From Candidatus Kuenenia stuttgartensis (GTDB lineage: Bacteria; Planctomycetota; UBA11346), in NCBI GenBank assembly GCA_945876185.1, contig CAMCMZ010000008.1, positions 19,453-83,452 on the forward strand: a stretch of 64,000 nucleotides of DNA. The letters run 5' to 3'. The position numbers and the translations under genes were made by a program. Positions 8,613 to 17,093 of this stretch are shown in pieces. Within the stretch, counting starts at the first letter, position 1, and every line of letters begins with the position of its first letter. Below the pieces are notes generated by a model, which saw only the letters and a program-made list of their open reading frames with translations, searched no databases and had not been told where the DNA came from.

Positions 8613-10483
8613 ACTTGCGCTGTCCCAGCCAGCACCGCTGTCGTCTTCGCAGGTGCAGCCGGCAGCAGCAAACTCATACGAGTTCCCTTGCCCTCGGTGG
8701 TCTCTAGCAGCACCGCGCCCTCGTGGGCGTGCATGGCACCGAGCACCGAGGGCAGCCCGAGTCCGGTGCCCTGGCCGTCCGGCTTGGTGGTTAAGAACGG
8801 GTCGAAGATGCGTTTACGCAGCGCTTCCGGGATGCCGGTCCCGGAATCGATGACATCGATGCGCAGGTAGGTTCCGGCTGCGATCGGCTGATCCAGGCAG
8901 TCGAGGCGACCTGGCGCGAGGTCCTCGCGGGCGGTGATCACCCGCACCAGGCCCTTGCCTTTCATCGCGTCGCGGGCGTTGACGCAGAGGTTGAGCACGG
9001 CCGACTGCAGCTCGCCAGGCATCCCCAGGGCAAGATCGGGATCGGCCCGCAGGTCCTGCTCCAAACGGATGCCTGCGCCCGCGACGCGGCTGAACAGACC
9101 GAGGGTTTCACCCACCAGGGCATTGAGCCGGATCTCGCTGGTCACCGACTTCACCGCACGGACATGGGCCAGGAGCCGCCGGGTCAGGTCGCCGGCATTG
9201 CGGCTGGAGTTCATGATGAGGTCGAGGTACTCGTAGATGCCCGCGTCAGTGGTCCGCATCCGGGCCAATTCCGCCGCCCCGGAAATACCGGCCAGGATGT
9301 TGTTGAAATCGTGGGTAATACCGCCTGCCAACTGGCCGATCGCCTCCAGCCGACTGCCTTCGCGCAGCAGGCGCTCGTAGCGGCGCAGGGCGCTGACGTC
9401 ACGCCCTTCCGCGATCAGGAAGCGCACCCGACCATCCTCGCCCCGGAATGGCGTCAGGCTGAATTGGACATCGAGTTCACCGCCAGCGGCAATCCGATGG
9501 GTGGTGATGAATCCGTCCGGAACGCCAGCCGCCGCCTTGGTGATCGCCGCCCGCAGCCGATCCTGCGCAGGTGGGCTATGGGTCCACCACGGTGTCTCAG
9601 GGAAAGGAAGCCCCAACACCTGGCTCGCCGGGGCATTGATGGCGGCCAGGGCGACGCGGTTGGCGAGCACCAGGGTGCCGTCCGGCTCAAGCAGTCCGGC
9701 AAAGCCCTGGCCGTGTTCGAGGATGGCTTCCAATCGTTCCTGCCGGTCGCGTTCCTGACGATGGTGGGCACGTTCGCGGCGGAAGGTCTCGACGCACAAC
9801 AGGAAGAACACGGTCGAGGTTGCGTATTCGGCGAGCGGGACCCCTTTCCACCAACCCGCAGCAAGTCCGAACCCGTGGATGATCGGCACCAGCACCGCCG
9901 TGATCACCAGGAGCATGAGCATGAACGAGCTGCGGTCGAGGCGGGTGCGCGAAGCCAGGGTGAGCCAGAGCAGTCGCATATTAATGAGCAGCAAGAGTAG
10001 GTGGACCACCGGGGCGAGCGGATCCAGCGGGCCTTGCAGCACCGAGATCGGCCCCCACCAACCAGCCGGGATGGTGCTGATCCCGTTGATCTCGGTGAAC
10101 ACGAAGCCGCCAGGACTGAGCAGCGAGTATGGGATGATCGCAAGCGTCAACCAGAACAGGATGCGATCGAACCGACTTTCATCCCGCTGGCAGAAGCTGC
10201 GGAAAAGCCCCATGTACCCGACGGCGAAGACCGGAATGGCCGCACCAAGAATGCGCAGGGCAGCGTCCCCGACTGCGATATCGGTGCACGAGTTGCGCAC
10301 CACCTGCGCCATCGCCATCACCGCCTGGGCCGCCGCCAGCAGAACCATCCAGCCCATCCAACCTTGGCGGTCGCGCGCCCGCCACAGCATCAGGCAGCCA
10401 ACCGCGACGGCGATCGCCATCCCCGCGACGCAGGCGCTGAAGACGATTGCTGGAGCGGGCATCACGAGCGAATATGGGGTCAC
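8609..10483 (-). CDS. Membrane PAS-domain histidine kinase
   Basis: 624 residues from GTG 10483, or 617 from ATG 10462. About seven membrane helices fill residues 10-235. A PAS-like domain follows (about 250-365), then the phospho-acceptor helix with GGITHDFNNILAGISG and the ATPase domain with NARDAM, DSGTGIPE, FDPFLTTKPDGQGTGLGLP. The HDFNNIL form is that of NtrB-like and related soluble-domain kinases. It has no receiver domain and no adjacent response regulator, so its partner is elsewhere. The 7-helix sensor suggests detection of a membrane-soluble or extracellular signal. It lies 57 bp after flhB on the same strand. Confidence 0.92.
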   Translation of the reverse strand: MTPYSLVMPAPAIVFSACVAGMAIAVAVGCLMLWRARDRQGWMGWMVLLAAAQAVMAMAQVVRNSCTDIAVGDAALRILGAAIPVFAVGYMGLFRSFCQRDESRFDRILFWLTLAIIPYSLLSPGGFVFTEINGISTIPAGWWGPISVLQGPLDPLAPVVHLLLLLINMRLLWLTLASRTRLDRSSFMLMLLVITAVLVPIIHGFGLAAGWWKGVPLAEYATSTVFFLLCVETFRRERAHHRQERDRQERLEAILEHGQGFAGLLEPDGTLVLANRVALAAINAPASQVLGLPFPETPWWTHSPPAQDRLRAAITKAAAGVPDGFITTHRIAAGGELDVQFSLTPFRGEDGRVRFLIAEGRDVSALRRYERLLREGSRLEAIGQLAGGITHDFNNILAGISGAAELARMRTTDAGIYEYLDLIMNSSRNAGDLTRRLLAHVRAVKSVTSEIRLNALVGETLGLFSRVAGAGIRLEQDLRADPDLALGMPGELQSAVLNLCVNARDAMKGKGLVRVITAREDLAPGRLDCLDQPIAAGTYLRIDVIDSGTGIPEALRKRIFDPFLTTKPDGQGTGLGLPSVLGAMHAHEGAVLLETTEGKGTRMSLLLPAAPAKTTAVLAGTAQV

Positions 10484-10540
10484 TTGGGTCGATGGGCAAG
10501 GCGTGCGAGCGGATCACGCAACGGTCATGGAATCCACGGA

Positions 10541-11611
10541 TCAGGCCGCTTTCGCCTTCTTCAGCTTGTAGACCATCGCCAGCACCTCAGCCACCGCCTG
10601 GTACCATTTGACCGGGATCGGCTTGCCGATCGGCACGTCCTTGGCCAGGGCGCGGGCGAGGGCGACGTTTTCGACCAAGGTGATGTGGTGCTTGGCGGCG
10701 AGGTCCTTGATGCGCTGCGCCATCGCGTCGTAGCCCTTGGCGAGGACGATCGGCGCGGCCATCTTCGCCTGGTCGTATTTGATCGCGACCGCGACGTGGG
10801 TCGGGTTGGTGATGACGACGTCGGCCTTGGGCACCTCCTGCATCATGCGGCGCTGGGCCATCTGGCGCTGGATCTGGCGGATGCGGCCCTTGATCAGCGG
10901 ATCGCCTTCCGACTGCTTGTATTCCTCTTTCACCTCCTGCTTGGTCATCATCAGGTCCTGGGTGTGCTGCCAGCGCTGGTAGATGAAGTCCGCTGCCCCG
11001 GCGGTGATCAGCACGGAAATCAGCTTGATGGCGATCCAGAGCAGCGCATGCGCGTCGGCAGCGAAGCGCGCGCCGACCTCCGGTGTGATTTGCAGCATGC
11101 GGGTGAGGTCGTGGCGAATCAGATACCACGCGAGCAGGCCGAGGACGATCAGTTTGAAGATGCCGAACACCAGGCGCATGATTCCCCGGGTGCCGAACAG
11201 GCGGCCCAGGCCGGTGATCGGGTTGATCTTGCTCAGCTTTGGCATGAGCGGGGTGAACGAGAAGTTCAGCCCGACCTGGCCGATCGCCACCAGCAGCCCA
11301 AAGACGAAGGTGATGCCGCAGAACACCATCGCCCAGCGGCCCAATGGCAGGTGGTGCATGATGAAGGTGCGCAGGGTCTCGCGATCGTCGAGCTGGATCA
11401 GTAGAGCGTCTTGCAGGCTCCAGCGGATGGTCTCGGCCGAGGCGCGCATGAACCACGGCCCCATCAGGGCGAGCAGGACGAACCCGGTTAGAAGCAGGAT
11501 CGCGGTGCTGAAATCGACCGACAGCGAGACGTTGCCCTCGCCGCGCGCTTTTTCGACCCGCTTCGGCGTCGCCTGCTCCGTCTTTTCGCTGCCATCGCTG
11601 TTCTCGGCCAC
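10541..11611 (-). CDS. flhB: Flagellar export apparatus protein FlhB
   Basis: 356 residues from GTG 11611. FlhB is the substrate-specificity switch of the flagellar type III export gate. The N-terminus (EKTEQATPKRVEKARGEG) is diagnostic, four membrane helices follow (about 35-55, 95-115, 145-165, 190-210), and the cytoplasmic domain carries the self-cleavage motif NPTH at 269-272, exactly where Salmonella FlhB has it. The C-terminal tail is short, as in export-competent members. The virulence paralogue YscU is less likely given the N-terminus. Unusually, no fliR, flhA or other flagellar gene lies beside it in this window. Confidence 0.95.
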   Translation of the reverse strand: MAENSDGSEKTEQATPKRVEKARGEGNVSLSVDFSTAILLLTGFVLLALMGPWFMRASAETIRWSLQDALLIQLDDRETLRTFIMHHLPLGRWAMVFCGITFVFGLLVAIGQVGLNFSFTPLMPKLSKINPITGLGRLFGTRGIMRLVFGIFKLIVLGLLAWYLIRHDLTRMLQITPEVGARFAADAHALLWIAIKLISVLITAGAADFIYQRWQHTQDLMMTKQEVKEEYKQSEGDPLIKGRIRQIQRQMAQRRMMQEVPKADVVITNPTHVAVAIKYDQAKMAAPIVLAKGYDAMAQRIKDLAAKHHITLVENVALARALAKDVPIGKPIPVKWYQAVAEVLAMVYKLKKAKAA

Positions 11612-11703
11612 GACGCCCCCGTGGCGACCCGCGACGTCCGGGATCGGACGGCAGCCACCAGCGGGGGATCAGGCGAGTGCCGTGCCAATGCCCTGCCGGC
11701 TTG

Positions 11704-12309
11704 TCACCAATCCTTGTCCCACCCCGGAATGCCTCGGCACAGTTCCGCCGCCGCCGTGGCGACGCTGGCGTCGTCGGTGATGACCGACAGTTCGCGGTTC
11801 TTGCGCAGGGCGCTGCGGGTCCAGTTGTGGCTGCCCAGCACCACCAGGCGGTCGTCGACCACAATGATTTTTGCGTGGGTGCGGCGGTCGGGTTCATCGC
11901 GCACCACCTTGACGCCGTGCTCGGTCAGCCACTGCGCGGCGACGGCGTTGCCGTCGCTCGGGGTCTTGCCGTTGCGTTCGCCTTCGAGGTCCAGGCAGAC
12001 CTGGACCTTCACCCCGCGCTGCACGGCGTCGGCGAGTTCATCCAGGAGCGTGAACTTCCCCTCTGGGCCGGGCCACAGACTGTACATCACCACCCACACC
12101 CGACGCTGGGCTTGGCGGATGGTCTCGGCGACCCGGCGTTCGTAGGTGCCCTCGGTGCCTGGCGTGGTCGGCACGGCCTCGATGCGGCCGTGGCGGGAGG
12201 GGGCGAACCAGCCGACGACCAGCACCAATGCAGCAAGCAGCAGCACGAAGGCGATCCGCTTCAGCCGGGGCGGCCAAGGATCGAGTCCGGGTTGCAGCGG
12301 CAGCGCCAT
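11704..12309 (-). CDS. Membrane-anchored PLD-superfamily protein (Nuc-like)
   Basis: 201 residues: an N-terminal membrane helix (IAFVLLLAALVLVVGWFA) and one phospholipase D domain with the catalytic HxK(x)4D motif HAKIIVVDDRLVVLGSHNWT. Single-HKD proteins of this size dimerise and usually act as endonucleases (Nuc-type) or phosphodiesterases; the anchor suggests action in the periplasm. It starts 10 bp after the STAS gene's stop and precedes flhB by 92 bp, so the genes may be co-transcribed. Substrate cannot be inferred. Confidence 0.85.
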   Translation of the reverse strand: MALPLQPGLDPWPPRLKRIAFVLLLAALVLVVGWFAPSRHGRIEAVPTTPGTEGTYERRVAETIRQAQRRVWVVMYSLWPGPEGKFTLLDELADAVQRGVKVQVCLDLEGERNGKTPSDGNAVAAQWLTEHGVKVVRDEPDRRTHAKIIVVDDRLVVLGSHNWTRSALRKNRELSVITDDASVATAAAELCRGIPGWDKDW

Positions 12310-12319
12310 GCCTGGGCAA

Positions 12320-12658
12320 TTAATCGGCTGCGGCAGCAGCCAGGTCCGGCTTCATCGGCAACAGGCGATCCAGGCGGGCGAGCATCAGCACCACCGAGAC
12401 CGCCGGCAGCGGCGCCACCAGGATCAACTTGCCGCCGGCGGTGTGCAATTGCCGGACCAGGGTGATCAGGCGGGCGATGTTGGCGGAACCCAGCATCGGA
12501 ATGCTGCTGGCCATGACCGCCCAGCGCAGCGACGGTTGGCGAGTCACGATCTGGCACAACTGGTCGATCGCGGCATCGACTTGGCGCGAATCCATCGCCA
12601 GGGACTCGCCCAGGCTGAGCACCTGGAGTTCGCCTTCACGTCGGGACTGCCAGGGCAT
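12320..12658 (-). CDS. STAS-domain protein (anti-sigma factor antagonist type)
   Basis: 112 residues from MPWQSRREGELQVL, ending in PDLAAAAAD. The layout is that of a stand-alone STAS domain: a first strand (LQVLSLG), conserved turn SSIPMLGSANIARLITLVRQ in the position of the phospho-serine loop of SpoIIAA/RsbV, and GGKLILVAPLPAV. Such proteins relieve anti-sigma kinases of the RsbW/SpoIIAB type. A candidate partner of that ATPase class is the FHA fusion at 29183-30040, but that is only inference. The ATG at 12658 has no strong ribosome-binding site. Confidence 0.75.
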   Translation of the reverse strand: MPWQSRREGELQVLSLGESLAMDSRQVDAAIDQLCQIVTRQPSLRWAVMASSIPMLGSANIARLITLVRQLHTAGGKLILVAPLPAVSVVLMLARLDRLLPMKPDLAAAAAD

Positions 12659-12747
12659 CGTGGTGGCGATCGTGGTGGCTGGGATCTCGCCGGTCAAGGC
12701 GGACGACCGTGGTGCCACGTGGACCGTCCTGTCGAGGGAAGGCTTTG

Positions 12748-13749
12748 CTAGGCATCCGCCAGGCACGCCAGCGCCGCCGATTCGACGGCCTCGGCGGTGA
12801 TCGCGGCCATGTCCACCTTGCTGACATCGCGGCGTTCCCAGGCCGCCCCCGGCGCCTGCAGGCAGCGCCAGCGCCGGCCGCGCGGGCCGTTGCGCTCGGC
12901 TGGCACCGGACCGAACAGGCCGACCGCCGGTGTCCCCAAGGCGAGGGCCAGATGGAGCGGCCCGGTGTCGCCCGAGACGACCAGACCCGCCCGGGCGAGC
13001 ACGGCCCCGAGTTCGGGGATGGTCGTCGGCGGCAGCAGCACGCCATGCCGGGCGCTGGTTGAGACGCGTTCGGCGACGGCGCGCTCGGCTGGTGAACCCC
13101 AGGCGACTACCACCTGGCGTCCCTGGCTGCGGCAGCGGGCAAGGAACTCCGCCTGGCGCGCCTCGGGCCAGACCTTGGTCGGCCAGCCGGCACCGACGTT
13201 GAGCAGCCACGGCTGTTGCAGGCCGTTCTGCTCCATCCATTTATTTGCCCAAAGGTGCTCGTGGGTCCACGCCGGCAGCGGAAAGTGCCAGCCGCCCTGC
13301 GCCCGCACACCGAGACCCAACCCCAGCGCCCGTTGCTGATCGATGACATGGATCGCCGTCGCTGGGACGTGGATCCGATGCGCGAGCCAGCTCAGTTCCC
13401 GCGCCCGTGGCCGGGCATGCCCGACGACCTGATTTGTACCGGAAAATGCAGAAAATATTGCGCTTTTCGCCAGCCCCTGGGCATCGATCGCCGCATCGAA
13501 GTCGTGCTGTCGCAGCGACCGCAGCACCCGGCGGACGATGGCGATTTTGCCCGTCAGCGATGCCCGGCGTAGTTCCGCGCGCGGCAGGCGATGCACCATC
13601 GCCACCGCCGCCGACCCGTCGACCAGACAGGCCCAACGGTCTTCGCACAGCCAATGCACCTCATGCCCCGCCTGGGCAAGATCATGCGCGAGCGGCAGGG
13701 TGTGGACGATGTCGCCGAAGGCGCCGAGCCGGACCAGCAGAATCCGCAT
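12748..13749 (-). CDS. Glycosyltransferase family 9 (heptosyltransferase-like)
   Basis: 333 residues from MRILLVRLGAFGDIVHTLPL, the hallmark start of GT9 ADP-heptose:LPS heptosyltransferases. The C-terminal donor-binding half shows LLPPTTIPELGAVLARAG, VVSGDTGPLHLALALGTP and VGLFGPVPAERNGPRG, with the conserved SGDTGPxHLA. It should add a heptose or similar sugar to an LPS core in the cytoplasm. An upstream in-frame ATG at 13896 is rejected because the extra residues are repeat-derived and the family start fits 13749. It is the first gene of the minus-strand run leading to flhB. Confidence 0.92.
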   Translation of the reverse strand: MRILLVRLGAFGDIVHTLPLAHDLAQAGHEVHWLCEDRWACLVDGSAAVAMVHRLPRAELRRASLTGKIAIVRRVLRSLRQHDFDAAIDAQGLAKSAIFSAFSGTNQVVGHARPRARELSWLAHRIHVPATAIHVIDQQRALGLGLGVRAQGGWHFPLPAWTHEHLWANKWMEQNGLQQPWLLNVGAGWPTKVWPEARQAEFLARCRSQGRQVVVAWGSPAERAVAERVSTSARHGVLLPPTTIPELGAVLARAGLVVSGDTGPLHLALALGTPAVGLFGPVPAERNGPRGRRWRCLQAPGAAWERRDVSKVDMAAITAEAVESAALACLADA

Positions 13750-13817
13750 GGCGGACGCTAACCAGCGGATCCGCACGGCGAAAGGCGGGAACCCGGCAGC
13801 GCCGGCTTGGCCGTACG

Positions 13818-13940
13818 GGAGCGTCGATGTCCACATCGACGGTTTTCTCTGGTCCCCAACGACGGGTTTCTCCTCCAACGCCGGCGATGTGGACATCGCC
13901 GCCCCTGAGGCAGCCGTGAACTCGGTGTGCGCGCTACGGA
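13818..13940. repeat. Palindrome-bearing direct repeat, copy 1 (family D)
   Basis: Contains CGATGTCCACATCG and its reverse complement CGATGTGGACATCG, each arm itself a near-perfect palindrome, then a 60-base tail (13881-13940) identical to the tail of copy 2. The loop between the arms is longer here than in copy 2. It lies just upstream of the GT9 gene. Confidence 0.85.
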
Positions 13941-13953
13941 GCTAGGTCGTCAT

Positions 13954-14052
13954 GGAGCGTCGATGTCCACATCGACGGTTTCTTGAGCAACACCGGCGAT
14001 GTGGACATCGCCGCCCCTGAGGCAGCCGTGAACTCGGTGTGCGCGCTACGGA
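13954..14052. repeat. Palindrome-bearing direct repeat, copy 2 (family D)
   Basis: Second copy, 13 bases after copy 1. The palindromic arms are at about 13959-13976 and 13993-14010, and the last 60 bases match 13881-13940 exactly. The stop codon of the next gene (14046-14048) lies inside the repeat, so insertion or duplication may have set that protein's C-terminus. The two copies fill almost all of the 296-bp gap. Confidence 0.85.
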
Positions 14053-15485
14053 TTCGCCGGTTTCAACGCGCGCGGCTTGGGCGGCGGCGGCGGGATCAGG
14101 ATGGCGTCGAGGTCGATCTCCAGCGACCAGCGGCAGTCCTTCACCGGTTCCCGGTCTGGCTGCTGGCCGATGGTTGAGGTGTAGGTGGGGCCCCATCGAC
14201 TCGCGGGGATCGACGGTGGTTTCGCCAATGGATCGATGCCGATGCGGAAGCGGCCGGGGGACAGGCGTTCGTATTGGATTGCGGGATTGTCAGGGGTTTT
14301 TGCTTCGAGATATCCGGTCGGCAACCACGCGGCGAGATCGTTGCGACTTGCAGGCAGATTGGGGTTGGTCCGGTAATGAGAAGCGATCACGCCAGCGATC
14401 CGGCTTTGGCGATGGCGGAAGGCAGACTGGTGGGCGGTGATGCTGCATTCACCGAGGCTGGGAAATGCGATTCTGGAAATATAGTTGAAACCAAATGGGG
14501 CTGGGGGAACCGGTGTTGGGCGTGGTGTTCCCTTCAATTCAGCTTCCATGTCACCGATCGCCTGGATTCCACGGGCGATTTCATGGAATTTTGCTGGATA
14601 TAAGTGATCGGTCATGTCAGACACTACCGCAAAGCGGGTGAACTCGAATGCCTCGGCAACATTGGAATGCGACATCGGTTCCCACCACAGGCACCGCTCT
14701 CCAGCAAGTCCATCCGCTACCCAGCGAACTTGTTGCGGATCCTCTGTCATCCAATCGATCTGTTGCTGCGCTGGCAATCTACCCCGAACTGCCAGCCAGA
14801 GGTACACCTGATCCCGGATTTCACCAACCGCGAGTCCAATCATCGCATCAATCAGGGTGCCCGGTTTTTCCAAGGACTTATTCCAGCAATCTAGCCGTTT
14901 CAGAGCTGTGGTCGGATTTGTTGCAGCGATCGCCTGTGATCCCCACCAATGTGCGCAGCCTCGCGAGACAAGGAGTAGAGGGATTCGCGAGGTCGCGAGT
15001 TCCCAGAGTGTTTTCTTGGCCAATCGTCCAGGATCACGTTCGATCCAACCGAACACCGACAATTCGACCGGACCCTCATCCAGTACCGACTCAAGATTTT
15101 CCATATCGATCGCCCCATCCAACAGATTGCGCGAAATCTTGAGTCGATCCGGATCGTTCTCGGCCTTTTCCCGAAGTCGCTCAAAGATCGTCCCACCCTG
15201 CCATTCCGCCCACGGATGGTTCTTCATCACCTCCATCGCCCGCCACAACCGTTCCTGCCGATCCTTGTCAACCGGCGGGGCCTTGGCGACGAGTTCGACT
15301 GCGGTGGTGGCGTAGCCCTTGGCCTTGAGGTCGGCCTGCACCGCCTGGTAGCGGGTCCAGCCGTGCTGGCGCATGCCGAAGATGGCGCTGAAGACGATGA
15401 CCAGGACGAGCAGGATCCACATCCACCAGCGCAGGCGGAAGCCGTCGTGATGATGGCCGTCCGTGTTCGGGGCGTGATCGCTCAT
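14046..15485 (-). CDS. Membrane-anchored protein of unknown function
   Basis: 479 residues. A His/Asp-rich cytoplasmic N-terminus (TDGHHHDGF) is followed by one membrane helix (WWMWILLVLVIVFSAIFGM), then a large, mostly helical domain presumably in the periplasm. I recognise no family. Proteins with this plan, a short tail, one helix and a long body, are frequent in planctomycetes. The C-terminus (PPPPKPRALKPANP) is Pro-rich and the stop codon is within repeat D. Base use is GC-poorer in its central part (14480-15200) than in flanking genes. Confidence 0.75.
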   Translation of the reverse strand: MSDHAPNTDGHHHDGFRLRWWMWILLVLVIVFSAIFGMRQHGWTRYQAVQADLKAKGYATTAVELVAKAPPVDKDRQERLWRAMEVMKNHPWAEWQGGTIFERLREKAENDPDRLKISRNLLDGAIDMENLESVLDEGPVELSVFGWIERDPGRLAKKTLWELATSRIPLLLVSRGCAHWWGSQAIAATNPTTALKRLDCWNKSLEKPGTLIDAMIGLAVGEIRDQVYLWLAVRGRLPAQQQIDWMTEDPQQVRWVADGLAGERCLWWEPMSHSNVAEAFEFTRFAVVSDMTDHLYPAKFHEIARGIQAIGDMEAELKGTPRPTPVPPAPFGFNYISRIAFPSLGECSITAHQSAFRHRQSRIAGVIASHYRTNPNLPASRNDLAAWLPTGYLEAKTPDNPAIQYERLSPGRFRIGIDPLAKPPSIPASRWGPTYTSTIGQQPDREPVKDCRWSLEIDLDAILIPPPPPKPRALKPANP

Positions 15486-15553
15486 GCTGGCATGGTGCGT
15501 GGACGCGAAGGTTGGGAAGCAGATAGCCCGGGATCAGGCTGATACGGTCATCC

Positions 15554-15694
15554 GACCCTGGGACCGCCAGGCTCCAGCCTGGCCGAACGATGGTCGGATC
15601 AGATGGAGTTGAAAAGCACCAGGCATCCAACCAGGAATTGCGTTTCGCGTAGGATCGTGCTCCGGCCACGCTGGAGCGTGGCGGTCCCAGGGTC
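15554..15694. repeat. Inverted-repeat element (family A)
   Basis: The arm GACCCTGGGACCGCCAGGCT continuing to CCAGCCTGGCCG (15554-15584) is the reverse complement, with two compensated differences, of 15663-15694. About 80 bases lie between the arms. Each arm also holds its own hairpin. No open reading frame is convincing inside. It looks like a small non-coding mobile element (MITE-like) between the anchored protein and the flavoprotein genes. Confidence 0.75.
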
Positions 15695-15740
15695 GTGGTC
15701 CTGGATAGGCACTGCTTTCGGGGCGGTTCCCCGGCCAGGT

Positions 15741-16925
15741 TCAAACGGCATTCCCCGCCGCGAATCCCGACGCCCAGGCCCATTGGAAGTTGTAGCCGCC
15801 GAGCCAGCCGGTGACATCGACCACCTCGCCGATGAAGTGGAGTCCCTTGACGCGGCGGCTCTCCAAGGTTTGCGATGACAGGTCTGCGGTATCGACGCCA
15901 CCGCGCATGACCTCGGCTTTGAGCCAACCATCGGTGGCGTCGGGATGCAGGTGCCAGTCCTTGATCGCGCTGACGGCGGCAGCGATGTCGGCCTTGCCCA
16001 ACTGAGCCACCGGCCGGGCGGCGAGCGTTTCGGGCAATCGCGCCTTGACCAGGCGCTTCGGCAGGAATTCACCCAGGACATTGCCAAGCTGGGACTTGTT
16101 GCCACGCGCAGCGGCGAGTTCGGCGGCCAGGTCGCGCCCCGGCAGGAGGTCGACCCGGATCGCCTGCCCCGGGCGCCAGTACGACGACGCCTGCAGCACA
16201 CTTGGTCCGCTGATCCCGCCATGGGTGAAGAGCAGGTTCTCGCGGAAGACGGGACCGGCGTCGGTGCTGATTGCGGCGTCGACCGCGATGCCGGGCAGGT
16301 CGAGGCGTTCGTTGGCCGGCAGCAGGAGCGGTGCCAGCGCTGGAGCGGTCTCGACCAGGCCGTGCCCGAACTGGCGGGCGAGGCGCAGGCCGAAGTCGGT
16401 CGCGCTGATCGCCGGCACCGGCAGGCCGCCGGTGGCGATGACCAGACGGTTGGCGAGCACCTCGCCGGACGAGGTTGCACCCGCGAAGCGGTCCTCGTGC
16501 GCAACAGCGAAGCGGTCTTCGTGCGCCACCGCGTTGACGCGCACGCCCCAGCGCACGTCGGCCCCGGCGTCGCGGCAGGCGTCGAGCAGCAATGCCACGA
16601 TCTGCTTGGCGGAATCGACGCAGAATAACTGGCCGTGCCGGCGTTCCTCGTAGGCGATGCCGCGTGCCTCGACCAGGGCCAGGAAGTCGTCAGGGGTGAA
16701 GCGCGCCAGGGCGCTGCGGCAGAAATGCGGGTTCTGCGACTGGTAGTTCTCGGCACTGACTCGGCGGTTGCTGAAATTGCAGCGCCCGCCGCCCGAGATC
16801 AGGATCTTGCGGCCCGGCGTCGTCGCATGGTCGAGCACCACCACCTTCCGCCCACGCCGTGCGGCGGTGGCGGCGCAGAACAACCCGGCCGCGCCGCCGC
16901 CAATGATGCAGACGTCATGCGTCAC
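15741..16925 (-). CDS. HI0933/BaiN-family NAD(P)/FAD-dependent oxidoreductase
   Basis: 394 residues with an N-terminal FAD-binding Rossmann motif CIIGGGAAGLFCAATAARRG, the family segment GRKILISGGGRCNFSN, IATGGLPVPAIS in the middle and a C-terminal GGYNFQWAWASGFAAGNAV. Members are flavoproteins of mostly unknown substrate; BaiN acts on bile-acid intermediates, which need not apply here. An 8-codon tandem duplication (AVAHEDRF twice, about 16488-16535) sits in an otherwise ordinary region and looks recent because the DNA copies differ at only a few bases. Confidence 0.92.
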   Translation of the reverse strand: MTHDVCIIGGGAAGLFCAATAARRGRKVVVLDHATTPGRKILISGGGRCNFSNRRVSAENYQSQNPHFCRSALARFTPDDFLALVEARGIAYEERRHGQLFCVDSAKQIVALLLDACRDAGADVRWGVRVNAVAHEDRFAVAHEDRFAGATSSGEVLANRLVIATGGLPVPAISATDFGLRLARQFGHGLVETAPALAPLLLPANERLDLPGIAVDAAISTDAGPVFRENLLFTHGGISGPSVLQASSYWRPGQAIRVDLLPGRDLAAELAAARGNKSQLGNVLGEFLPKRLVKARLPETLAARPVAQLGKADIAAAVSAIKDWHLHPDATDGWLKAEVMRGGVDTADLSSQTLESRRVKGLHFIGEVVDVTGWLGGYNFQWAWASGFAAGNAV

Positions 16926-17093
16926 CCATGCACCCTGGACAGCTGCCCAGACCGCGCAAGCCGGGCGATAGGCCGGGATTCACCGCGCGACGGCCCAGAC
17001 CGCTCGCATTTTCAGAAGCCGCCGGATCGGGAAGCTGGCCTGCGCTCGCGGCCAACCGGATGGCGAGGTCGGTCTCCAGCGAATGCGGTTCAT

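Noticed and set aside
13818..14052. CRISPR-like array from repeated palindromes
   Set aside because: Only two copies, unequal in length, with identical rather than unique sequence following them, and no cas genes in the window.
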